29,541 nucleotides of DNA from a virus: positions 1 to 29,541 of the IMG/VR virus record IMGVR_UViG_3300008459_000259; one strand, given 5' to 3'. Positions within the stretch are counted from its first letter, which is position 1, and every line of letters begins with the position of its first letter. Positions 7,874 to 13,449 of this stretch are shown here, piece by piece. The position numbers were made by a program, and so were the translations under genes. The notes below the pieces were generated by a model. It made no database searches, was not told the origin of the DNA, and was given only the letters and a program-made list of their open reading frames with translations.

Positions 7874-8194
7874 TTATTTATCTTTTTTTGCCGCTTGGAT
7901 TGCCTTATCTCTAGCACCTTTCCACTCATCTTCGGACTTTTCAACCTTACCATCTTTGTCGTAGTCCTTGTTGGCCATTTCTTCTCTAATTACACTTCTT
8001 ATTTCTCTACGTATATACTCACGTAGTGTTTTTTGCTTTGATTCCATAATTGTATTTTCTTTTGCGTTAATATGTAAAGCAGCTAAGTATTTTCTTAGCT
8101 CTTCTTTAGTTCCTCCTGTTGCTCCAACTCTTTCACCAGAGTCCTTTTTATAGACAACATATTCATCACCTATTTTTTTATACTTGTACGGCAT
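7874..8194 (-). CDS. Small composite protein: basic N-terminal domain, LIRxEI-type helix, EF-hand loop
   Basis: The 106-residue frame has three parts. Residues 1-49 (M-P-Y-K-Y-K-K-I-G-D, then G-G-T-K-E-E-L-R-K-Y-L-A-A-L-H) look like a small domain I recall from marine phage proteins. Residues 50-72 (M-E-S-K-Q-K-T-L-R-E-Y-I-R-R-E-I-R-S-V-I) are a leader-type amphipathic helix like those that begin the 68-aa and 91-aa proteins, followed by I-R-E/E. Residues 77-88 fit a 12-residue EF-hand calcium loop: D77, D79, D81, G82, V84, E88. An ATG at 8047 could also start a 57-residue product beginning at that helix. The gene is 1 nt downstream of its neighbour. Function is unknown; calcium binding is inferred from the loop only. 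Confidence 0.75.
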   Translation of the reverse strand: MPYKYKKIGDEYVVYKKDSGERVGATGGTKEELRKYLAALHINAKENTIMESKQKTLREYIRREIRSVIREEMANKDYDKDGKVEKSEDEWKGARDKAIQAAKKDK

Positions 8195-8195
8195 G

Positions 8196-8471
8196 CTATA
8201 GTTGCAATTTTCCTTTAATATTCCTAAGTACGCCTATCATCATACCCCTTTCGTATCCTAACTTATTCATAATATCCATAAATGCGTCAGCTAGTTCATC
8301 GGAATTAACATCTTGCATATTATTTCTTATAGCTCTTGTATAAGCTGAGTTAATTTTTGCCATTGCATCTACTCTATTAACTTCTGGTTCTTCTGCCTGA
8401 TCCTTTTCAACATTTTCAGATAGGATGTTTTGTATCTCCTTGCGAATGAGATCTCTAAGTTCTTTTTGCAT
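8196..8471 (-). CDS. Small helical protein with LIRxEI leader
   Basis: I choose the ATG at 8471, which follows the upstream stop as TAA-T-ATG and yields 91 residues beginning MQKELRDLIRKEIQNIL-S-E. An ATG 12 nt earlier (8483) would add four residues and overlap the previous gene. The leader is an amphipathic helix of the L-R-x-x-I-R-x-E-I type shared with the genes at 1631-1837 and 7874-8194. L-S-E/N fits the gp21-type (I/L)-x-E cleavage rule. The remainder has Y-T-R-A-I-R-N-N-M and A-D-A-F-M-D-I-M-N-K-L-G-Y-E-R-G-M helices. No enzyme motif is seen. A capsid-targeted internal protein is a reasonable hypothesis, not an established identity. Confidence 0.75.
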   Translation of the reverse strand: MQKELRDLIRKEIQNILSENVEKDQAEEPEVNRVDAMAKINSAYTRAIRNNMQDVNSDELADAFMDIMNKLGYERGMMIGVLRNIKGKLQL

Positions 8472-8472
8472 A

Positions 8473-8880
8473 TTATTTTGCATCTTTATATATTTCTAGA
8501 AACTTAGTTGTTTTTGCATCAAAGTTCTTTTTATCTTTATCATCAAACATTATATGCTCAACCTTACCATCTTTCATTTTCATCTTACATACAGTTGCAT
8601 CAGACATTTCGAGTCCAGTCAAAGTATATATTACACCAAATACAGCTTGCTTTTCCTCAATCTTTGCCATTAACACTGCTTCTTTAATGATAAGATCTAA
8701 TTGTCCAACATTTGGTAATTCTGCAGTGAATATATGTTGCTCTGATTTTGTGCCTATAAATTTAAATAATGGCTTGTATCCATGTGCTGTTTGGAATTCA
8801 CGGAAATAAGGCAAAGCCATGAGTTCTGGACTCATTTCCTCTTTTGCCTCTTTAATTGGTATTAAGTTTTTCAGTTTCAT
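8473..8880 (-). CDS. Small protein with MKLK leader, unknown function
   Basis: This 135-residue protein starts MKLKNLIPIKEAKEE, closely parallel to the leader of the acidic head-region protein at 1263-1631 (MKLKSLIPLNVLKEADEE). I-K-E/A is a possible (I/L)-x-E cleavage site. The body (residues about 20-135) is mixed alpha/beta with an F-K-F-I-G-T-K-S-E-Q-H-I-F-T-A-E-L segment and a Lys/Asp-rich C-terminus. It overlaps the upstream stop by 4 nt (ATGA), implying coupled translation. No known domain is recognisable by eye. The shared leader and the phage-encoded protease suggest a processed, head-associated protein. Confidence 0.75.
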   Translation of the reverse strand: MKLKNLIPIKEAKEEMSPELMALPYFREFQTAHGYKPLFKFIGTKSEQHIFTAELPNVGQLDLIIKEAVLMAKIEEKQAVFGVIYTLTGLEMSDATVCKMKMKDGKVEHIMFDDKDKKNFDAKTTKFLEIYKDAK

Positions 8881-9125
8881 AGTATGATGATTGCTATTTT
8901 TCTATTGTGTATCACAAGTGCCAATTCTGCTAATTCATTTTTGATTCTAGCATATTCCGGATCACCTGTGTCTTTTAGCATTTGCAAAGTATCTGCTATC
9001 CAAGCTTTTGTTATTATTCTTGGCTCTTCGTCTTGTGCCTGATCTTGTAAGAAAGATATCATATCACTACTTAATTGTAGATCGTCTAACATTACAGCGT
9101 TATATATCCTTGGATTTCCATTCAT
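8877..9125 (-). CDS. Small hypothetical protein (82 aa)
   Basis: This 82-residue protein reads M-N-G-N-P-R-I-Y-N-A-V-M-L-D-D-L and then alternates acidic and hydrophobic helices, ending with a hydrophobic I-A-I-I-I-L tail that is too short to be a transmembrane segment. It starts a translationally coupled group (82, 135, 91 and 106 residues). A TATTTATA box lies 13 nt upstream, and an A-rich leader precedes the ATG. No motif allows a functional call, and I do not recognise the family. Its gene status rests on tight packing, the 4-nt overlap with the next gene and the upstream box. Confidence 0.65.
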   Translation of the reverse strand: MNGNPRIYNAVMLDDLQLSSDMISFLQDQAQDEEPRIITKAWIADTLQMLKDTGDPEYARIKNELAELALVIHNRKIAIIIL

Positions 9126-9138
9126 CTTTTGTGTTTTT

Positions 9139-9146
9139 TATAAATA
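9139..9146 (-). promoter_or_regulatory. TATTTATA motif upstream of the 82-aa gene
   Basis: The sense strand reads GAGATATTTATAAAAAACAC, ending 13 nt before the ATG, in a 37-nt gap. It has the same GATATTTATA core as the copies before the genes at 12943 and 17634. Confidence 0.5.
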
Positions 9147-9162
9147 TCTCAAAGGCACATAA

Positions 9163-9474
9163 TTATGCGTTTGGTACATATTTGTACATCAGCGGTTTTG
9201 TAACTTCTACATCTCCTTGTTGTTGTATACTAAAAAAGCCACATTCACCATATTCGTTATTAATTAAATTTGTTAATGGATCAATAACAGTATTAAATCC
9301 AAATTTATTTATCATTTCAAATAATCTAGACTGATCTTGTGGATATGCAACAATCGATCCATCAGGTAGCTGGTATAAGGCATAGTACATATCGATTTGT
9401 CTTATTGTTACCTTTTGGTGACCTAAAGACACTTTCTCGCTCTCTTCTCTTAATAATGACTTTAACTTTATCAT
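9163..9474 (-). CDS. Small protein with MIKLKSLL leader, unknown function
   Basis: The open frame extends to 9531, but I choose the ATG at 9474. It follows the upstream stop as TAA-T-ATG, and the resulting 103-residue protein begins MIKLKSLLREESEK, matching the leader family of neighbouring genes. L-R-E/E is a possible gp21-type cleavage site. The body contains V-T-I-R-Q-I-D-M-Y-Y-A-L-Y-Q-L-P-D-G-S-I-V-A-Y and a C-terminal G-E-C-G-F-F-S-I-Q-Q segment, suggesting a small mixed alpha/beta domain. No catalytic motif is evident. An internal or head-associated role is inferred from the leader alone. Confidence 0.72.
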   Translation of the reverse strand: MIKLKSLLREESEKVSLGHQKVTIRQIDMYYALYQLPDGSIVAYPQDQSRLFEMINKFGFNTVIDPLTNLINNEYGECGFFSIQQQGDVEVTKPLMYKYVPNA

Positions 9475-9475
9475 A

Positions 9476-10267
9476 TTACCATTTTCTACAAGACCAATAT
9501 CTTGCTTTGTGTTTTGGTCCTGGGTTGTCACAATTATGTCTTGCTCTGAATGATTTTCTTCGCTCAGGGTTAGATTTTTTAATTCTCATGTTAGGATCAC
9601 CAAAGTTTACTTTCACAACTTTGTCACCCTTTTTAACATAAACTTTGAATTTTTTTACATCACCTCTCATTGGTTTATTGAGAGGTACGTTTCTACCTTG
9701 GTACTCAGCTTCTGTTATTGAAAACTGACCACTTCTCATATCCTCGAGTAATGCAATTGCACACTCATTACATACCGATACCTCGTTAAAAGAACCACCT
9801 TTTGTTAACATAATGTCCGTTGTTTTCTCCTCTGGGTACCTTACCTTTTTGACTTTGATGTCTGGTGGTAGCTTTTGTAATAGGCTTTGCCACGCTCTTT
9901 CTGCTTCTGCTGATCTAAACACAGAATGCATTACTATACCCGGTTTCTTGTTTAATAAAGTAACAATAGCTTTTTGGTAGTATCCTTTGCCTCTATGTGC
10001 TGGATCTATATTGGCGTCTATTATTGTATAATGTACATTGTCGTAGGTTTCTAATTCAAATGTCCCAATTACCTTATCATTCTCAATAATGGAAACTGTC
10101 ATGCCATCACCTGACTCTTGTACTTTTATTTCTTCGTTTGTAGCATTTATTTTTTTAGCTGCTGCAACTGCTTTGTTATACTCTTCCGAACCTTTTCGTG
10201 CAGGCTTTTCCCCTCGAGCCCTTTTTGCTCGAATATTGTGCCAAAGTCCTTTTGATTCTTCATTCAT
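9476..10267 (-). CDS. Fusion: basic N-terminal segment, GNAT acetyltransferase domain, C-terminal basic domain
   Basis: I choose the ATG at 10267 (263 aa); a TTG at 10273 is less likely. Residues 1-45 (L-W-H-N-I-R-A-K-R-A-R-G-E-K-P) are basic and phage-typical. Residues about 55-155 resemble a GNAT fold with the acetyl-CoA loop A-H-R-G-K-G-Y (90-96), so N-acetyl transfer to an unknown acceptor is plausible. After F-S-I-T-E/A-E-Y-Q-G (182-191), an (I/L)-x-E site, comes a basic Cys-containing domain (about 198-263: K-F-K-V-Y-V-K, F-G-D-P-N-M-R-I, R-R-K-S-F-R-A-R-H, Y-W-S-C-R-K-W) that I recognise as a DUF5872-like phage domain of unknown function. The start overlaps the upstream stop by 8 nt. 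The GNAT call is moderate. Confidence 0.8.
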   Translation of the reverse strand: MNEESKGLWHNIRAKRARGEKPARKGSEEYNKAVAAAKKINATNEEIKVQESGDGMTVSIIENDKVIGTFELETYDNVHYTIIDANIDPAHRGKGYYQKAIVTLLNKKPGIVMHSVFRSAEAERAWQSLLQKLPPDIKVKKVRYPEEKTTDIMLTKGGSFNEVSVCNECAIALLEDMRSGQFSITEAEYQGRNVPLNKPMRGDVKKFKVYVKKGDKVVKVNFGDPNMRIKKSNPERRKSFRARHNCDNPGPKHKARYWSCRKW

Positions 10268-10730
10268 TTTCAATGTTTTTTAAATCTTGTTTTGCTTGCT
10301 CAATATGAGATTCTGTTAACTCCTCTAACCTCTTTCCTGAGTTACCTATCCATGCTTCAACGTCGCCATCTTCTGTAATAAGATTGTTATTTGATTCTTT
10401 TATAAACTCAGTCATGTAAGATTCTAAATCAACCATAAATCCTTTAGCGTTGGATAGTATGCGATTTTTTTCATATTCCTCGTACTTACCTTGCTTACGT
10501 AATTCGTGTTCAAACTCTATTGTGCAATCATGGCAACATCCATTAAATGTGAACATTTTTTGATCTAGCCAATGACTTAAACTCTTACTACACTTTGGAC
10601 ATGCCAGTGGAGTGTGAAGCTTTTTACGTGTTTCACTCATTTTTGTAACAGTGCGCTTGACACCATTTTTAATGGTCCAAGTTTTACCTCTTTCTGTCCA
10701 AACATCACCTTCTTTATAACTGTTGATCAT
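10260..10730 (-). CDS. Zinc-ribbon protein of unknown function
   Basis: I choose the ATG at 10730 (156 aa; M-I-N-S-Y-K-E-G-D-V-W). An upstream in-frame start at 10781 would overlap the previous gene by 68 nt. Residues 12-30 are a basic beta segment (R-G-K-T-W-T-I-K-N-G-V-K-R-T-V-T-K). Four cysteines in C-P-K-C (44, 47) and C-C-H-D-C (65/66, 69) form a probable zinc ribbon. The C-terminal half is helical and acidic. Comparable proteins occur in T4-like marine phages to my recollection, but no function is established. A nucleic-acid or protein-binding adaptor is possible. It is translationally coupled with both neighbours. Confidence 0.75.
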   Translation of the reverse strand: MINSYKEGDVWTERGKTWTIKNGVKRTVTKMSETRKKLHTPLACPKCSKSLSHWLDQKMFTFNGCCHDCTIEFEHELRKQGKYEEYEKNRILSNAKGFMVDLESYMTEFIKESNNNLITEDGDVEAWIGNSGKRLEELTESHIEQAKQDLKNIENE

Positions 10731-11073
10731 CTTGTTCTGGTTTTTCTTCTGCTTTTGGTTGTAAATTATATTTCTTAACAATATATTTCATATTTTTATT
10801 AAGACGAGCAACAGCTTTTTGTAATTCATGCTTTACTGCTAATCTAAACTTGTCTTTCTCTGCTTCATCTCCTACTATCCTAGCAAAATCCTTTCCACCT
10901 GTTGAGCTTATGCTTATTGTAAAGTTTAACTCAGGTTTGCCTGAATCACCTACACTATGGAAAGTATGGTTTAAGTGAAATGTAAGATTGAGTAATGGCA
11001 CCTCACCAACTGCTTCTTTTTTCTCTCTAAGCAGTAAAGCATCTCTATGTGCTAATAATTCTTTTAGTTTCAT
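10714..11073 (-). CDS. Small protein with MKLKELL leader, unknown function
   Basis: This 119-residue protein begins MKLKELLAHRDALLLREKKE, another member of the MKLK leader group, although its possible cleavage site (L-R-E/K) lies slightly further in. A beta-rich middle (about residues 27-60: L-N-L-T-F-H-L-N-H-T-F-H, then L-N-F-T-I-S-I-S-S-T-G-G) is followed by a basic helical region (about 70-105) and a Glu/Gln-rich tail. It lies 4 nt downstream of the nucleotidyltransferase/ligase fusion gene, so the two are probably co-translated. No known domain is recognised. Confidence 0.7.
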   Translation of the reverse strand: MKLKELLAHRDALLLREKKEAVGEVPLLNLTFHLNHTFHSVGDSGKPELNFTISISSTGGKDFARIVGDEAEKDKFRLAVKHELQKAVARLNKNMKYIVKKYNLQPKAEEKPEQDDQQL

Positions 11074-11077
11074 ATTA

Positions 11078-12943
11078 TTAAAATCTTAGGTATCCTAATA
11101 TTTGATTTATTGGTGCAAAGGCACCAGTTAACTTGTACAACTTACCATTATATGTAAACACTAAGCCTTCAGTTGGTACAATTGCCTCATACCCACCAAG
11201 CTCTTTAAGTCTATTTAATTCTCTTTTTAAGAAAGCTGTTGCTACCGCACTGTCCTGGTATGATGGTGATTTTGCTGCAGCCTTAATTTTTGATATAGCA
11301 TTTTTAAGACTCGTCTTCATATTCCTAACAGAAGCATCAGGATTAGCTGATACTAAATTTTCTATATTTCTCAAAACTCTTGCACCTAACCTCAAGAAAA
11401 GCATTTCTACTGGTCTTCCAGCCACTTTCTTTTGATCTGCTAATTGGTTTGCTTCAAAATCCGTCATCCATGTTTTAAAATCCTCGTTATCGACCATATT
11501 ACGGATATCTCTTATAGATGTTGATTTGTCTGTAAATGCCCATCTTTTTATCAACAAACGCAAAACATCTTTTGGTATCTTATACTTGTAATTTTTTGCA
11601 TTTTGCGTTATAAAATCTTTCCACCAATTTAAAAAATATAATGACAATTTATCATCATCTTTCAAACTATATTTACTTTTTATGTCACTCAACTGATTAA
11701 GAAATTCATTCCTTTTGTTTTTATAATCCTCATCTGGTCTTATAGTAGCTGGGTCTGTTGATCTTATCTGATATGTTTTTTGTGTAGTTGCTTTGACTTG
11801 ATCCAATGCTGCTTGCAATCTTGCAACAGGACCTTGATCCTCTGAAACAACATTACCATTTTCATCATATGTTTTTATGTGATGCATTCTTATTTGTGCT
11901 GCACCATATGGTATTACGTTTGCAGTACCAGGGTACAGTATTTCTAAAGAAATAAAGTTTTGACCATCAGCAAAGATTTCTTCTTTTTCCTGTGGTGGTA
12001 GCTTCTGAATAGCGGATTCTAAATCCCTCATGGCCTCAACAAATGCAGTTTGTATTTCTCCTCTATTGCTAAACTGTTTTTGCATCTGTTCTATAGACAA
12101 AGAATTTTCACCATGATTTTTAATTTGACCTTTATTCCTAGCTGCTACTACTTTACCATTTTTGTAAGATACCATTAGATTTTGTCCGTCTAATTTTTCT
12201 TGAGCTAACTCTAACTTACCAGTAAGAGCTGCGTCAATCATATTTTCAATATCTTTAAATGTCAAATTAACATCTTCATACGGATGGGCTAAATGGCCTG
12301 CTGCACCTCCTTCATTAATAATCTCTTTTATATATTTTGTTAGTATACTAAATATTTGTTTTACTATATCATCCGGTACATCAGGGTAGTTAGTTGCGAA
12401 GTTATTTAAATTTTTATTTTTAAGATCTGATCTTAATACCGATGCACTTATACCTTTCTTATCAAAAGAATCATCTCTTCCACTATACAACAAAGGCTTT
12501 GTGTTTACAGGTAGCTCTTGTACTATCACGCCGTCTCTTCTATACTTGCCAGTATTTCCGTGATCTTCTACAAACTTTTTTACTCTCAAATAATCATCCC
12601 CTTTGCTACTAGATGCTAACGCATAATTACCTTGAGGTGCATTTTCAATGTATTCGTAGGCTGCTGATAATGGTGATTCTACATTAGTTGGCATTACTTC
12701 TACATTTGGTAAATCTTTTGTTAAGAGTTTCCATATTGCTATTGATTGATCTCTTGTTATACCATCTCTGGACTTAGGACCAACTAAAATTACAACCTTT
12801 TCAACTTGTTGTAAACCAAAATAGGCCATAACAAGCTCTAAATGGCCTGCGTGTGGTGGCTTAAATCCACCTGGTAGTAACACAGTTATACCACCTGTTC
12901 TCTCTATAAGATTCTCTATTAGATATTGCGCTAAACTATTCAT
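11078..12943 (-). CDS. Fusion of HxGH nucleotidylyltransferase and ligase-like covalent nucleotidyltransferase
   Basis: A 621-residue two-enzyme protein. Residues about 18-205 form a cytidylyltransferase/NMNAT-like Rossmann domain: G-G-F-K-P-P-H-A-G-H (25-34, HxGH) and I-S-A-S-V-L-R (165-171, ISxTxxR-type). Residues about 215-621 carry the motifs of ATP/NAD-dependent ligases and capping enzymes: I, E-K-L-D-G (K250 probable adenylated lysine); A-R-N-K-G (268-272); III-like, S-L-E-I-L-Y-P-G (332-339); IV, E-G-L-V-F (592-596); V, K-L-Y-K-L-T-G (601-607). A helical insert of about 200 residues separates III from IV. Substrates are unknown. NAD-related chemistry, nucleotide activation or RNA/DNA end joining are options. 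The N-terminal Y-L-I-E-N-L-I-E/R segment also fits a gp21-type leader. It overlaps the upstream gene by 8 nt. Confidence 0.85.
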   Translation of the reverse strand: MNSLAQYLIENLIERTGGITVLLPGGFKPPHAGHLELVMAYFGLQQVEKVVILVGPKSRDGITRDQSIAIWKLLTKDLPNVEVMPTNVESPLSAAYEYIENAPQGNYALASSSKGDDYLRVKKFVEDHGNTGKYRRDGVIVQELPVNTKPLLYSGRDDSFDKKGISASVLRSDLKNKNLNNFATNYPDVPDDIVKQIFSILTKYIKEIINEGGAAGHLAHPYEDVNLTFKDIENMIDAALTGKLELAQEKLDGQNLMVSYKNGKVVAARNKGQIKNHGENSLSIEQMQKQFSNRGEIQTAFVEAMRDLESAIQKLPPQEKEEIFADGQNFISLEILYPGTANVIPYGAAQIRMHHIKTYDENGNVVSEDQGPVARLQAALDQVKATTQKTYQIRSTDPATIRPDEDYKNKRNEFLNQLSDIKSKYSLKDDDKLSLYFLNWWKDFITQNAKNYKYKIPKDVLRLLIKRWAFTDKSTSIRDIRNMVDNEDFKTWMTDFEANQLADQKKVAGRPVEMLFLRLGARVLRNIENLVSANPDASVRNMKTSLKNAISKIKAAAKSPSYQDSAVATAFLKRELNRLKELGGYEAIVPTEGLVFTYNGKLYKLTGAFAPINQILGYLRF

Positions 12944-13448
12944 TACTTATAAATATCTTCTGTTTTAGATTGACTAACTCGTTTTCAAGTATTTCAATGC
13001 GATTCTGCATTTGTTTTACCAAAGCTACTAAGCTATCTATGTTGTTTGGTGATTTAAAAATGATATCTTCTAAAACAACCTTTCCGTCCACAAATAACTT
13101 ATAGTTGCTGTACGTATGTTCTTCCGGTGAATGGCCAATGTATACTTTCTCAACGTTTCTAAGAGGTATTAACTCTCTTTTCTCTATCTGCTTCGTTAGT
13201 GGATTATAAGCGTGGTATTTTGTAAATAAAAAGATCCTATCCTCCTTCATCTGCTTATCGGTTTGTGGTAAACCAATGCGTAGTGTAAATGGATTATTTT
13301 CATTTTTGTTTACAATCTCACCAAAGTTTTCACCTCTCCATTGTTGGTATATATTTTTTAACTTTATCCTACCAAGTATAGATGGACCTCCCATACTTTC
13401 GACTGCTGGGAAAGATACTTTTGCTTTTTTAATGTTTTTTGATATCAT
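12936..13448 (-). CDS. Small structural-like protein with C-terminal coiled coil
   Basis: This 170-residue protein is beta-rich for the first about 125 residues (S-F-P-A-V-E-S-M-G-G-P-S-I-L-G-R-I, then Y-K-L-F-V-D-G-K-V-V-L-E-D) and ends in a coiled coil (about residues 137-165, L-V-A-L-V-K-Q-M-Q-N-R-I-E-I-L-E-N-E-L) that could drive trimerisation. It begins 1 nt after the giant fibre-like gene, which suggests a partner: a small fibre, a fibre connector or an assembly chaperone. The last codons contain the TATTTATA box of the next gene. No named family is recognised; a virion or assembly role is inferred from context. Confidence 0.75.
   Translation of the reverse strand: MISKNIKKAKVSFPAVESMGGPSILGRIKLKNIYQQWRGENFGEIVNKNENNPFTLRIGLPQTDKQMKEDRIFLFTKYHAYNPLTKQIEKRELIPLRNVEKVYIGHSPEEHTYSNYKLFVDGKVVLEDIIFKSPNNIDSLVALVKQMQNRIEILENELVNLKQKIFISNE
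12948..12955 (-). promoter_or_regulatory. TATTTATA motif inside the end of the coiled-coil gene, upstream of the fusion enzyme
   Basis: The sense strand reads AAGATATTTATAAGTAATG. The box lies within the last codons of the 170-aa gene (encoding K-I-F-I-S) yet still sits 4 nt before the next ATG. Its presence inside coding sequence argues that it is more than a by-product of AT-rich intergenic DNA. Confidence 0.5.
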
Positions 13449-13449
13449 T

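Noticed and set aside
7867-7884. Plus-strand hairpin AAGATAA/TTATCTT followed by T-run
   Set aside because: It would terminate plus-strand transcription, but no plus-strand genes exist here. The T-run is the complement of lysine codons at the end of the 106-aa gene.
9475-9531. N-terminal extension of the MIKLKSLL protein to 9531
   Set aside because: It would overlap the upstream gene by 56 nt. The ATG at 9474 directly after the stop gives the family leader.
10731-10781. N-terminal extension of the zinc-ribbon protein to 10781
   Set aside because: It would overlap the upstream gene by 68 nt and adds only Asn/Gln/Lys low-complexity residues. The internal ATG at 10730 gives a normal overlap.
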